A DNA stretch of 64,000 nucleotides from Phocaeicola coprocola DSM 17136 (GCF_000154845.1 NZ_DS981470.1:27258-91257), one strand, 5' to 3'; positions 48,551 to 57,676 are shown, numbered from the stretch's first letter. Notes: generated by a model not told the origin, from the letters alone. Numbers and translations: made by a program.

Positions 48551-48586
48551 GGCGGGTGAGTGTAACTTTTGTGAAACTCACCCGTC
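48551..48586. terminator. Hairpin after argB
   Basis: Stem GCGGGTGAGT / ACTCACCCGT (48552-48561, 48576-48585, one G-T pair), no T-run on the plus strand. Weak terminator or attenuator before the sigma gene, whose ATG is 16 bases further on. Confidence 0.4.
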
Positions 48587-48602
48587 ATTAGTATAGAGAG
48601 CA

Positions 48603-49112
48603 ATGCGAGAGATTAGTTTCCGAAATGATATATTGCCTTTGAAAGACAAACTTTACAGGTTGGCACTGCGGATAACATTCGACAGTGCTGAGGCAGAAGA
48701 TATCGTGCAGGATACTATGATTCGAGTATGGAACAAGAGGGACGAATGGACACAATTCGATTCAATTGAAGCTTATTGTCTGACTGTTGCAAGGAATCTT
48801 GCTATTGATCGAAGCCAAAAGCTGGAATCGCAGAATGTTGAATTGACTCCCGAAACACAAGAAATGCCCGATACATTGACTCCCGACAGAGCGTACGAAC
48901 AGGATGAGCAACTAAGGCTGGTGCATCATTTAATTAATGAACTGCCAGAAAAGCAACGCACTATCGTACAACTTCGGGATATAGAGGGAAAGAGTTATAA
49001 GGAAATAGCCGATGTCTTGCAACTGACAGAGGAACAGGTAAAAGTGAATTTGTTCAGAGCGAGACAACGGATAAAGTTAAAATACAGCGAGATAGATAAC
49101 TATGGACTATAA
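48603..49112 (+). CDS. ECF-type RNA polymerase sigma factor
   Basis: 169 residues. Region 2 near 10-80 (RLALRITFDSAEAEDIVQDTMIRVW and AYCLTVARNLAIDR) and region 4 near 105-160 (LPEKQRTIVQLRDIEGKSYKEIADVL and EQVKVNLFRARQRIKL) are complete; no region 3 and no extra domain. It overlaps the next gene, a membrane protein, by 11 bases, the usual sigma and anti-sigma layout. There is no FecR-type gene or SusC beside it, so it is not of the PUL-regulating kind. Its target promoters are unknown. Confidence 0.92.
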   Translation: MREISFRNDILPLKDKLYRLALRITFDSAEAEDIVQDTMIRVWNKRDEWTQFDSIEAYCLTVARNLAIDRSQKLESQNVELTPETQEMPDTLTPDRAYEQDEQLRLVHHLINELPEKQRTIVQLRDIEGKSYKEIADVLQLTEEQVKVNLFRARQRIKLKYSEIDNYGL

Positions 49113-49566
49113 GTACATTGAACAACTTTTAGAGAAATACTGGAATTGCGAAACTTCGGTGGAGGAAGAACAGATATTGCGTTCTTTTTTTCGCCAGAAA
49201 GAGCTTCCGGAACATTTACTCCGCTATAAATCTTTGTTTGCCTATCAGGAGGCTGAGAAAGATATAAAGTTGGGCGATGACTTTGATTCACGTATTCTGG
49301 CGGAAATAGAACGACCGGTAGTCAAGGCAAGACGCCTTACTTTACATACGCGTTTTATGCCTTTGTTCAAGGCGGCAGCTGTAATGGTCTTGCTGTTTTC
49401 TATAGGAGGAGTCGTGAAGCACTCTATGGTAGGGAATAAAGCAGGAGTAGTATATGTTTACGATCAGTTCGAGAACGATACTCATGATCCGCAAGTGGCT
49501 TATAAAGCCGATTCGGTAAAATCACCGATGAAAGTTTCGGAACAATCTGCTTTGAAAAAACAATAA
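49102..49566 (+). CDS. Single-pass membrane protein, putative anti-sigma factor
   Basis: 154 residues. A charged N-terminal half (MDYKYIEQLLEKYWNCETSVEEEQ) lies before one membrane helix (about 91-107, KAAAVMVLLFSIGGVV) and a short polar tail of about 45 residues. Position right after and overlapping the sigma gene, and the layout (cytosolic segment, one helix, short periplasmic end), suggest an anti-sigma factor; the N-terminal segment resembles the dimerising tail often seen in Bacteroidales anti-sigma proteins. The HxxxCxxC zinc motif is absent. Terminator at 49677. Confidence 0.6.
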   Translation: MDYKYIEQLLEKYWNCETSVEEEQILRSFFRQKELPEHLLRYKSLFAYQEAEKDIKLGDDFDSRILAEIERPVVKARRLTLHTRFMPLFKAAAVMVLLFSIGGVVKHSMVGNKAGVVYVYDQFENDTHDPQVAYKADSVKSPMKVSEQSALKKQ

Positions 49567-49676
49567 AGTTGACATTTTCATTTGCTTTTATATAAATAGT
49601 TAGTGCTTATTTAAGAAAAATCATTGATGAGGCTGTGAAGTTTCAATTCTCTCAAATTAGAAATTACTAACTCAAT

Positions 49677-49709
49677 AAAAAGGATTACCGCGTGAGCAGT
49701 AATCCTTTT
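49677..49709 (+). terminator. Terminator of the sigma-factor operon (intron target)
   Basis: Stem AAAAAGGATTAC / GTAATCCTTTT (49677-49688, 49699-49709) with a 10-base loop and a TTTT tail. The group IIC intron begins three bases later, the insertion position preferred by that intron class. Confidence 0.8.
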
Positions 49710-49712
49710 CTC

Positions 49713-50391
49713 GTATGCTCGGCATGAGTATTAGCTAACGGGTGCAAGTCCCCAATGAGCCCTAATAGCGGGAATCATACAGCCAAAAGCAAGGGTGTCC
49801 ATCGCGAGTTGGAATCTGAAAGAAGCTGGCGGCAAACATCTGGTCTGACGAACAGAAACTTCATATAAGGCATATGACCGTGGGTAAGGTTGCGAAACAA
49901 ACTAAAGCCCTATAGCTATTCGGGACGGTTAGTGTAAATGGAGCAGACATAAGATTGAAAGTTAATACCCTTATCCGAGGATGTCTCACGGACATATGGT
50001 GAGGATGAATGATTCGAAGTACCATGATGGAGTAAAGCTTGCCGTGAGAAGTCAGCAGAGGTCGTAGTACCCAAGGCATGTATGCCTATAGGGAAGGACC
50101 AAACTTTATTTAAACGGCATAACTGAAAACTACCGTTTGTTGGAACGAATGCATAAAACCAAAACAGAAGTATTGGGCTACCTTTAAAGAGATAGGACGG
50201 AATCCGAAGGGTATAAAGGAGCGCAGACCTACAAATGGATGGTTGAAGAAGATGTCGTGGAAGTGTCTTTCGAAGAATACGAAAGGCATCCATAGTAAAG
50301 AACCGCCGTATGCCGAACGGCACGTACGGTGGTGTGAGAGGTCGGAAAACGAAAGTAGGAAGAAAACTACTTCGTTTTCCTCCTACTCGAT
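49713..50391 (+). mobile_element. Group IIC intron, reverse transcriptase mostly deleted
   Basis: About 679 bases. The 5' end GTATGCTCGGCATGAG aligns with the start of the Oceanobacillus iheyensis IIC intron as I recall it, and domain I landmarks follow in order: AGCAAGGGTGTCC (49788-49800), GGAATCTGAA (49811-49820) and CAGAAACTTCATATAAGGC (from 49853). Domain V is at 50302-50333 with a GAAC tetraloop; against O. iheyensis an inner pair is changed on both sides (TACC/GGTA to TGCC/GGCA), keeping the stem. The catalytic triad is CGC (50304-50306), diagnostic of class IIC. Domain VI is a 14-pair hairpin (50344-50380), and the 3' end CCTACTCGAT is typical. Between about 50100 and 50300, where a ~1.3 kb reverse transcriptase should lie, only ~200 bases remain, with no YADD motif and several stops. 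It cannot move alone but may splice if a maturase acts in trans. The exact ends are inferred. Confidence 0.85.
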
Positions 50392-50430
50392 TTTTTGTGT
50401 TACTGTTAGTAAGTATGAAACGGGGCTTTT

Positions 50431-50742
50431 TTATTCGATAATTTCTCCTTTTTCAGTGAAAAAGATGTTGGCTTCTGTACCTTCTTCATCTACCACTGCC
50501 ACCTGATAAATCTTCACACCATCTTCGTCTTCCTGATAAGCTGCACTCTTTACTGTATATTCACTAAAGTTTTTGGTCAGAGCGTCCTGTATAGCTTGAG
50601 GCAAGTCTTTTACTTCGATAGGAGTGTAATCGGCTACATTCAGTTGAATACTGATTTCATTTGTTGTTTTTGCATTTGCAAACGCTACTGATGATGTGCC
50701 TAATCCTGCTATTAATGCTATTGCTACAAAAATCTTTTTCAT
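50431..50742 (-). CDS. Secreted PepSY-like protein
   Basis: 103 residues with a signal peptide (cut near 23, VAFANAK). The mature part (YTPIEVKDLPQAIQDALTKNF, then YQVAVVDEEGTEANIFFTEKG) is a single PepSY-like domain as found in small periplasmic proteins of Bacteroidetes. Function unknown; perhaps an inhibitor or a binding protein. It ends about 40 bases beyond the 3' end of the intron and is transcribed against it. Nothing further is seen in the gap 50743-51038. Confidence 0.78.
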   Translation of the reverse strand: MKKIFVAIALIAGLGTSSVAFANAKTTNEISIQLNVADYTPIEVKDLPQAIQDALTKNFSEYTVKSAAYQEDEDGVKIYQVAVVDEEGTEANIFFTEKGEIIE

Positions 50743-51026
50743 AATCGTAATTTTTTAAGTTTGACAATTGTTTCTGTAAATAGAAAGACAATGGCTGTAC
50801 CAAACTTTTGTTCTGCGTTGTAAATTCTTGATTATTAATATTGTAATTAATTTCATACTTTCCTGTATATTGAAAAAGTGAGGATTTCTTCCTCGAACCT
50901 GTAGAGTTGAAAATGTGAAAGCCACGGAAAATCTACATGGAAAAAGTTAATTTTGTATGACCTTCTAATCGTTTGGCTTTATATGCCGGAATATAAATAG
51001 AAGATGAAAAAATGAAGTTTTTTCCG

Positions 51027-51034
51027 TAAGTTTG
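51027..51034 (+). promoter_or_regulatory. Possible -7 box immediately before the YgjP-like gene
   Basis: TAAGTTTG matches TAnnTTTG, but its last base is only four bases before the ATG, so use of it would give a leaderless mRNA. No -33 element at the expected distance. Confidence 0.3.
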
Positions 51035-51038
51035 CTGT

Positions 51039-51746
51039 ATGATAAGTAAGAAACAAATTATTTCAGATAAAGATTTTGGAAAGATACATTTCGTAGTACG
51101 TCGTTCAGCCCGTAATATAACGATGCGTGTAAAAGAAGACGGCTTGCATGTTACCACTCCTCCTTACCGGAGTATAACAGCATTACTTGAAGCAATTGCT
51201 CCTTTCCGTGAACGTTTGCGCAATGTCTGTTCAGAAGTAAAGCCGAAACCTTTCGATTTAAATTTCTCTATCGAAGCAGAATGTTTTCGATTAAAACTCG
51301 AAACTTCTCCATTGAAAAATTTTACAGTCAGTATGAGGGATGAAACGGTAGTGATAGCCTGTCCAGCTCATGCCGATTTTACAACAGACAGAGTCCAGAC
51401 TTTAGTAAAAAATGCTGTTATGCGGGCGATGAGGAAAAAAGCAGAAGAATACTTGCCTCCTTTAGTACAGTACTGGTCGAGCTTGTTTGATTTACCTTAT
51501 AATAAAGTAACGATATCAAAGGCTCGTTCTCGTTGGGGAAGTTGCTCTTCCAAACGGGATATAAGTCTGTCGTTTTACCTGATGCTTTTGCCGGCACATT
51601 TAATGGATTATGTGATTCTGCATGAGCTGGCACATACCCGCGAAATGAATCATGGTCCTAAGTTTTGGGAGTTGTTGAATCAGTTGACGGATGGCAAGGC
51701 TTTAGCATTGCGTAAAGAACTACGCATGCATCGTCCTGTATTTTAA
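51039..51746 (+). CDS. YgjP/SprT-like zinc metallopeptidase
   Basis: 235 residues of the YgjP (DUF45) family. The zinc site HELAHTREMNHGPKFWELL (about 188-206) gives HExxH and the third His; SKARSRWGSCSSKRDISLSFYLMLLP (about 158-183) is the family signature. N-terminal beta domain (ARNITMRVKEDGLHVTTPP) aligns with the start of YgjP, supporting the chosen ATG. Cytoplasmic, no signal. Related proteins occur with restriction systems and as lone genes; here it stands alone between the PepSY-like gene and a tRNA. Confidence 0.9.
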   Translation: MISKKQIISDKDFGKIHFVVRRSARNITMRVKEDGLHVTTPPYRSITALLEAIAPFRERLRNVCSEVKPKPFDLNFSIEAECFRLKLETSPLKNFTVSMRDETVVIACPAHADFTTDRVQTLVKNAVMRAMRKKAEEYLPPLVQYWSSLFDLPYNKVTISKARSRWGSCSSKRDISLSFYLMLLPAHLMDYVILHELAHTREMNHGPKFWELLNQLTDGKALALRKELRMHRPVF

Positions 51747-51846
51747 GAATGGAGCAAATATGATTGACAGGGAACTGTCGTCATAAAAAATCTGCTGTTG
51801 ACGATGATAACGGATAAGAAAAGTCAGTATATTCGCTGCCGATAAA

Positions 51847-51934
51847 GGAAAGATGCCAGAGTGACCGAATGGGCCGGACTCGAAATCCGGTGAACGGCTT
51901 GTCCGTTCCGTGGGTTTGAATCCCACTCTTTCCG
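51847..51934 (+). tRNA. tRNA-Ser (CGA)
   Basis: Acceptor stem GGAAAGA pairs with TCTTTCC, D-arm near 51856-51873, anticodon arm CCGGA-CTCGAAA-TCCGG with anticodon CGA (reads UCG), a long variable arm (AACGGCTTGTCCGTT) as expected for serine, and a T-arm GTGGG-TTTGAAT-CCCAC. No CCA is encoded. The rest of 51747-52140 shows only the hairpin at 52061. Confidence 0.95.
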
Positions 51935-52060
51935 CTTTTAAATTCGAAATATATTACCCATTCATTTTTTTCGTGAACTAAGTTAGCATCAAAAATAATA
52001 CTTTGATGGCTGAACTAATTGACTCTATTTGCGCATAACAGCATTAATAAGGGAAAGCCT

Positions 52061-52124
52061 TTTATGAAGCAAAGAGGTTGCTTCATCCTTTAGCTGAATG
52101 AAAGCAAGCCTCTTTGTTTCATAA
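52061..52124 (-). terminator. Hairpin terminator of the ABC operon
   Basis: Long imperfect stem of more than 20 bases (arms at 52061-52086 and 52098-52124 around CAAAGAGG / CCTCTTTG), 16 bases beyond the last permease stop on the minus strand. Confidence 0.6.
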
Positions 52125-52140
52125 AAAACACGAGTATCAA

Positions 52141-54510
52141 CTATTCTGTCCTTAAGTTGTTGATCGGGTTGCTATGTGCTGCTTTAAGTATCATACTACA
52201 ACTGATTGCAAATATGATTATCAGTACAGCGAGTACGCATCCTCCAAACAGATACCATGTAAGAGAAATTTTAGTTGCAAACAACTCCAGTAATCGGGTA
52301 CTGATAATTATTGCGAATATGCTTCCGGTTAGAACAGCAGGAATAGCTATTTTCAGGATATCTTTCAGGAAGATGAGTTGTACATCCTTTACTTGTGCTC
52401 CGTGAATGATACGGATAGCTATTTCCGAGCGTCGGCGGTTTACTTCATCACGGATATAGGCTATCAGTCCGATAAGTGCAATTACCAGAATACATAGTCC
52501 GACAAAGAGTATGCTGTTTCTCACGTGTAACAGCATGTTGTATTGATTAGTCATTTCCAGGTCGAGGCTATATACGTGTTTCTCCTGGCTGGGCATGGTA
52601 CGGCTGACTATGTCTTGTACCTCCTTGATTTGTGCTGGACCCATTTCTTTCAAACGAATGTAAAGAAGATGGTTGGGATGTCTGTTATAGAACATCACTG
52701 TCGGACGCTCGTCGAAATCTTCCGCAACTTGAGAACCTAGATGAATTTCTTCGTAGATACCACAGATAGTGTACGGGCCTTGATGTTCTGTGATAAAAAC
52801 TTGCTTACCAACAGGAGAGCCCGTCCACCCGGCAAGTTTTTCCATTTGTTTGATAAAGTTACGGCTTACCATTACTTCCTGGCTGGCACTATCTCCCAGT
52901 TCAGTAGTAAAAGTACTTCCTTCTAGTACAGGAATACTGAAAACCTTATGATAGTCGGAACCCACGTCGTACATGTCGGCTATGTTCATATACTCTTTAC
53001 CGCTTTGTGGGTCGTATACATTGTTTCCGCTGCATTTCATAAACATTTCCTGATATCCCCAGGTTACTCCGCTTACGTTGGGAAGTCTTTTTAACTCCTG
53101 TATGCAACGTTCACGTTCTACTGTTTGGGTTCCGGGCAGAGAAACGTAGAGCACATTTTTGTATTCGAAGCCAGTGCGGTAGTTTGTCAATGCCTGATAC
53201 TGGAGGCCGATAACGGTAAGCAGACAGACAAAGAAAGTTGTCAGCATGAACTGTACGAATAAAAGTCCTAATTTCCACTGTCGTTTGTTTTCTGTGTATC
53301 GGCGGTAAGCGTAGGTGACAGGTATACGTGTATATATGTAGCCGGGCATTACACCGCAAATTATAGCAATGGCAGTAACGACTATTAAACACAGAACTAA
53401 AGCTGTGGGAGAAAATAAGGCTTGCAAACTATGTCCCATTTGCTCCTGTAAAAAATCTTGCAGCCCGAAGATGATGAGTATGGCAAGTATCAGAGCGATG
53501 AAGCAGTGTAATACCGATTCAGCCAGTATCATGCGATAAATATCCTTACTTTCTGCTCCGTAACAGCGGTAAGTAGCAATGCTTTTAGCTCGTTTGACTA
53601 CCGATGAAACAACCAGCAGGATATAATTCAGGACTGCTACTGCCAGCATAATAAAGGCAAAGGCCAGAAAAACGATATTCATGATACGATTGTATTCCGA
53701 AGACAGGAAGATCGTGTTTACAGGTTTCAGGTTCAGGTAAAACTGGCTGCCCGAGCGTTCTAGTTCTTCCATTGGAGCATTGGTATACAGCATATGCTTG
53801 ATGTTGGGCTCCAATGTTTTCGGATCAGTACCCGGGTGTAGGCGGACATAGCCCGAATAACGGTCATTTCCTAGCCAGTTATCTCTTCCGTCCCCCATAA
53901 TTTGTCCGATAGTAGGAAGAGCTACGGCAATGTCTATTTTCGGCAGATGAGTGTTTTCCGGGAAATCCTCAAAGACCCCTGCTACCGTAATGTGAAAGTT
54001 TGGGAAAACTTTCCATGTCAGCTGTTTGCCTAAAATATCATTACCCAGTACTTTCAGCAGTTTGGCTGAGATATAAGCATTGTTGGCTTTTTCCAGTCCG
54101 CTGTGTGGCTCTTCTCCCATTAAGATTTTTCGTGGAAAGACATCGAAGAATGAACTGTCACACAAATAAGCATTTCCTTTTATGATGCGTTGATCCTCAG
54201 TTGTTAACAACAGATCTTCATTCAGTATAGTAAAACGGGTTGCGGCTTCTACTTCTGGACAATATCGTTTGATACCCGGAGCAATGGCTCCCGATACACT
54301 GCTGTGGTTTAACCAATCACTACCTTGCTGCTTGTAATTTTCCTGTATGATATAAGTGTCTTCCAGATGGGGAATAAAGTTATCATACGACCGTTCGAAA
54401 ATTACTTCGGCAAGCATTACCAGTCCGATAGCCATTCCTACACCCAGACAGAGAATTTTTATCAAGTTTCCTTCTCCTTTTCGAAAAAGATTCTGTAAAG
54501 CTCTTTTCAT
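52141..54510 (-). CDS. MacB/FtsX-type ABC permease (third of the operon)
   Basis: 789 residues from the ATG at 54510 (MKRALQNLFRKGEGNLIKI), matching the start of its relatives; a frame from 54579 would add 23 unlike residues. Layout: membrane helix (about 18-38), MacB-type periplasmic core (about 40-275), three helices (about 280-395), a helix near 420-440, a second periplasmic domain (about 450-655) and the terminal FtsX domain with three helices (about 660-775), ending AAHSNPINNLRTE. It is therefore a double-FtsX permease. Such proteins work with a LolD/MacB-type ATPase in pulling lipids, peptides or lipoproteins out of the inner membrane. It is last in the operon and more diverged than the two upstream paralogues. 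Confidence 0.88.
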   Translation of the reverse strand: MKRALQNLFRKGEGNLIKILCLGVGMAIGLVMLAEVIFERSYDNFIPHLEDTYIIQENYKQQGSDWLNHSSVSGAIAPGIKRYCPEVEAATRFTILNEDLLLTTEDQRIIKGNAYLCDSSFFDVFPRKILMGEEPHSGLEKANNAYISAKLLKVLGNDILGKQLTWKVFPNFHITVAGVFEDFPENTHLPKIDIAVALPTIGQIMGDGRDNWLGNDRYSGYVRLHPGTDPKTLEPNIKHMLYTNAPMEELERSGSQFYLNLKPVNTIFLSSEYNRIMNIVFLAFAFIMLAVAVLNYILLVVSSVVKRAKSIATYRCYGAESKDIYRMILAESVLHCFIALILAILIIFGLQDFLQEQMGHSLQALFSPTALVLCLIVVTAIAIICGVMPGYIYTRIPVTYAYRRYTENKRQWKLGLLFVQFMLTTFFVCLLTVIGLQYQALTNYRTGFEYKNVLYVSLPGTQTVERERCIQELKRLPNVSGVTWGYQEMFMKCSGNNVYDPQSGKEYMNIADMYDVGSDYHKVFSIPVLEGSTFTTELGDSASQEVMVSRNFIKQMEKLAGWTGSPVGKQVFITEHQGPYTICGIYEEIHLGSQVAEDFDERPTVMFYNRHPNHLLYIRLKEMGPAQIKEVQDIVSRTMPSQEKHVYSLDLEMTNQYNMLLHVRNSILFVGLCILVIALIGLIAYIRDEVNRRRSEIAIRIIHGAQVKDVQLIFLKDILKIAIPAVLTGSIFAIIISTRLLELFATKISLTWYLFGGCVLAVLIIIFAISCSMILKAAHSNPINNLRTE

Positions 54511-54598
54511 TGTTTGGCATGGATTGAAAGAAAGTAAGAAGGCACATCCGGACACACTTTCGGTGTACCTTCTTTTCATTGTATAAACTTAAGAGAGA

Positions 54599-55276
54599 TT
54601 ACATTTCACTGATGGATGATACGATCTGTCCATCGAACAGGTTGATGACACGGCTGGCAAATCCTGCATCACGCTGGCTATGGGTTACCATGACGATGGT
54701 AGTACCTTCTTTATTCAGTTCGGTAAGCAGCTCCATCACCTCCAGTCCGTTTTTAGAATCCAGGTTACCAGTCGGCTCGTCGGCAAGGATAATTTTCGGA
54801 TTGGAAACTACGGCACGGGCGATAGCCACACGCTGTTGCTGACCACCGGATAGCTGTTGTGGATAATGTTTGGCACGATGACTGATATTCATGCGCGATA
54901 AAATTTCAGTTACTCGTTTCTTGCGCTCTTCCGCAGGAATATTCAGGTAAGTAAGAGGTAGCTCAACGTTTTCGAATACATTCAGTTCGTCTATCAGGTT
55001 GAAGCTTTGGAATACAAAACCAATACTTCCTTTACGTACATTGGTACGATCTTTTTCTTTCAGATGCCCTACCTCTTTATTGTCCAGATAATAGTTGCCC
55101 GAAGTCGGATTGTCCAGTAAGCCTAGGATGTTCAGTAAGGTTGATTTTCCGCATCCGGATGGTCCCATGATGGCGACGAATTCTTTTTCATTAACTTCCA
55201 GATTTACATTGTTTAAGGCAATTGTTTCTACTTCTGTAGTGCGGAATGTCTTGCAAAGGTTTTCAATTTTGATCAT
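54599..55276 (-). CDS. ABC transporter ATPase, MacB/LolD type
   Basis: 225 residues. Walker A GPSGCGKST at about 38-46, Q-loop FQSFNLIDELNVFENVELP near 90, signature LSGGQQQRVAIARA near 143 and Walker B ILADEPTGNLDS near 163, with the switch His in MVTHSQRDA. The GNLDSKNG motif and the short length are typical of the MacB/LolD/FtsE group. It lies between two permease genes and probably powers all three permeases. No periplasmic adaptor (HlyD) or TolC gene is in the window. Confidence 0.94.
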   Translation of the reverse strand: MIKIENLCKTFRTTEVETIALNNVNLEVNEKEFVAIMGPSGCGKSTLLNILGLLDNPTSGNYYLDNKEVGHLKEKDRTNVRKGSIGFVFQSFNLIDELNVFENVELPLTYLNIPAEERKKRVTEILSRMNISHRAKHYPQQLSGGQQQRVAIARAVVSNPKIILADEPTGNLDSKNGLEVMELLTELNKEGTTIVMVTHSQRDAGFASRVINLFDGQIVSSISEM

Positions 55277-55303
55277 AGTGGTAAGTATTAAATTATTATT
55301 ATA

Positions 55304-57676
55304 TTATTCTATTTTTAAGTTCTCTGTCGGGTTGCTTGTTGCAGCACGGTAATTCTGTATAGTTACAATCGTAAGTGTAAGTATTATTATAATGGCAAAA
55401 GCTATCAGAAAAACCCACGGTGACAGGTTGATTCGGATAATAAAGTTTTGTAGCCATTTGTCCATGAAGAACCAGGCAAAGGGACTGGCGATGATTGAAC
55501 AGATTGTTATGATGCGCAGGTAAGTACGGTTAAAGTTCCATAGAATATCAGAAGTTTTTGCTCCGTATACTTTGCGTATGCCGATTTCCTTACGCCGGTA
55601 TGCTGTTTCGAAAATGGTCAGGCCAAATACTCCTACCAATGAGATAATGATAGCCAGCAAACTGAAGAGGGTAACCATGTACTGTTGATTGGTTTCTTTT
55701 TCATACAGTTGTTGGTAGTAGGTATTGAAGAAATTGACTTCTACCGGATATCCGGGGAAGATTTTCTCAGCGGTTTCGTGAATATGACGGAGAGCAGTAG
55801 AAACATCACTTCCTGCCTTAATACGGATATAGGCATAAGGCAGCTTGGTGAGTTGGGATTCTACTGTGAATAAAAATGGGCTATAGGCAAATGCATTGAC
55901 CCGGCTTGAAGTAAAGATTACATCATCGATATATCCCACGATATAGTTACTCTTTGAGTGGTTTCCTCTAAAAGGAGTATCAGTAGGGATATGTTGTTCA
56001 TCTTTGATGCGTTTAGTACCTAGGCAATAAGTGTATTTGTTGCTGGATATTGTATCCGAAGCTAGAAAGAAACGTCCTTCTAATAACTTAAATCCCATAA
56101 CTTCACCAAAATCGGGTGAAACACGAATTTCATAATGATAAAACTCTTCTCCTTCATATTTTGATCCGGTCATACTATACACATCGCTAGCGCCTAGTTT
56201 GGTAGAAACATATGCAGTACCTTTAAATTCCGGGAATTTCTCAAGTTCATGTTTGAAAGTGGTGAATTGTGATAGTTCTTGTCCTTTGTGGGGAAGTCCG
56301 GCTATCACAATTTCGTCACGTGCAAATCCGGTATCTTGAATTTTCATGTATTGGTTTTGTTGCCAAATGAATGTGGCGCATACTAATAGAGCAAATGATA
56401 TGATATATTGGAAGCTCGTAAGCAAGGTGCGGAATAATCTGCCTTTGGCCGAGAGAGCATAATTACCTTTCAGCATCAGAGCCGGAGGAAATGAAGTCAT
56501 ATACCATGCAGGGTATAGACCTGCTATTATACCGGTAAGCAAAGCAATGCCTCCTGATATCAGAATTACAGGTAGATAAGTAAAAAAGGAAGGCGTAAAT
56601 CCTATCAGACTGAGTAGTTTCATGTGTGTTAGAATCCACACGATAAATAGTGAAAGTAACCATCCGATAAGGACGATGGCGATAGTTTCTGATATTAGTC
56701 CTATGCGGAGTTGGTTGACAGGGCTGCCCAATACTTTTTGAGTATTGATACTGCGAATACGCATCGGAGTGAGTGCGGTGCTGAAATTAATCAGGTTGAT
56801 GGCAGCAATGCTGATAGTAAGAATGGCGATGGTAATCAGCAACCAGGTATGTTGGCGATCACCGACTTTATAGAAAATCCAGGGATTCGCTTCATAATAA
56901 ACGTTGCGGATTGGCATTGCACAGACTTCTCGATCTGATTCAGAATAGATGGTCATGTTTTCTGCCAGATGACTGCTTTTAAGCTGTTCGTTTAAAGTTT
57001 GGATATTGATACCGGGTTTCATGCGGATGATAGCGTAGTAACTCTGAGTTCCCCAACGGTCTTTATTCTTTTGTTTATCGATATCACGGTAGATAACATT
57101 TTTAAACTGACTGTTTTCAGGAAAGTCTTTGTATACTCCAGTGATGAGCAGTTTCTTGTTTTCTGGCATATAGAGATAACTTCCTACGGCATTTCCTTTC
57201 GGGAAAAGCTTTCGGGCCTGGCTTTCAGATATAATAGCTCCTCCAGGCTGGCGTAATCCTTCATCATTTCCTGTTATGAATGCCATGCCGAGTGTTCGGG
57301 CAAAATCTGGGCTTACTACGGTAACAGGTTCGTAAATGTACTGGGGTTGCTTGGCATCGGTTGAGATAAGTTCTGCATAATTGGGAGAGCAATCAAAAAA
57401 AGCTCCACATTCGATTGCAGGTGTTTCTTCTATCACTCCTTCTACAAAAGGTCGGGGCAATACAATCAGTTCATTGGGGTGATGGTCTACACTGAGATTC
57501 AGTACAGCAATACGGTCGGAATCCGGATAACAAGTATCAAAGTTGTATTCGTAACTTACCTTCATCATGATCAGGATGAAGGCAGCAAAAGCTGTTGATA
57601 ATCCCAACAGATTGAGTACGGAAGCTGTCCGAAAACGTTTGAGCGTGTAAAATAAGTTGCGTAATATTGTTTTCAT
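55304..57676 (-). CDS. MacB/FtsX-type ABC permease (second of the operon)
   Basis: 790 residues; double FtsX layout as in the third permease, with helices near 18-38, 285-400, 420-445 and three near the C-terminus (IISLVGVFGLTIFETAYRRKEIG motif near 685-705). The first 33 residues are identical to those of the permease upstream and the C-termini match too (TIQNYRAATSNP), while the periplasmic parts differ widely. 12 bases after the upstream gene, 27 bases before the ATPase. Confidence 0.9.
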   Translation of the reverse strand: MKTILRNLFYTLKRFRTASVLNLLGLSTAFAAFILIMMKVSYEYNFDTCYPDSDRIAVLNLSVDHHPNELIVLPRPFVEGVIEETPAIECGAFFDCSPNYAELISTDAKQPQYIYEPVTVVSPDFARTLGMAFITGNDEGLRQPGGAIISESQARKLFPKGNAVGSYLYMPENKKLLITGVYKDFPENSQFKNVIYRDIDKQKNKDRWGTQSYYAIIRMKPGINIQTLNEQLKSSHLAENMTIYSESDREVCAMPIRNVYYEANPWIFYKVGDRQHTWLLITIAILTISIAAINLINFSTALTPMRIRSINTQKVLGSPVNQLRIGLISETIAIVLIGWLLSLFIVWILTHMKLLSLIGFTPSFFTYLPVILISGGIALLTGIIAGLYPAWYMTSFPPALMLKGNYALSAKGRLFRTLLTSFQYIISFALLVCATFIWQQNQYMKIQDTGFARDEIVIAGLPHKGQELSQFTTFKHELEKFPEFKGTAYVSTKLGASDVYSMTGSKYEGEEFYHYEIRVSPDFGEVMGFKLLEGRFFLASDTISSNKYTYCLGTKRIKDEQHIPTDTPFRGNHSKSNYIVGYIDDVIFTSSRVNAFAYSPFLFTVESQLTKLPYAYIRIKAGSDVSTALRHIHETAEKIFPGYPVEVNFFNTYYQQLYEKETNQQYMVTLFSLLAIIISLVGVFGLTIFETAYRRKEIGIRKVYGAKTSDILWNFNRTYLRIITICSIIASPFAWFFMDKWLQNFIIRINLSPWVFLIAFAIIIILTLTIVTIQNYRAATSNPTENLKIE
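57541..57676 (-). repeat. Direct repeat copy A: 5' end of the second permease gene
   Basis: The first ~130 bases of this gene are over 90% identical by eye to the 5' end of the neighbouring permease gene (59935-60070), including the coding of 33 identical residues. Similar shared blocks occur at the 3' ends (near 55325-55365 and 57715-57750). Confidence 0.75.

Noticed and set aside
50243..50506. 87-codon frame across intron domain V and into the PepSY-like gene
   Set aside because: The part EPPYAERHVRWCER is what domain V encodes when read through, as in the C-termini of intron reverse transcriptases; no catalytic region is attached, so it is a remnant and not a gene.
51847..52124. tRNA-Ser as an integration site with the hairpin as an attachment repeat
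   Set aside because: No integrase, no duplicated tRNA 3' end and no foreign cargo; the hairpin fits a terminator.
54511..54579. 23 extra codons at the start of the third permease
   Set aside because: The extension does not resemble the paralogues, which all begin at the MK-(T/R)-x-LxNLF segment.
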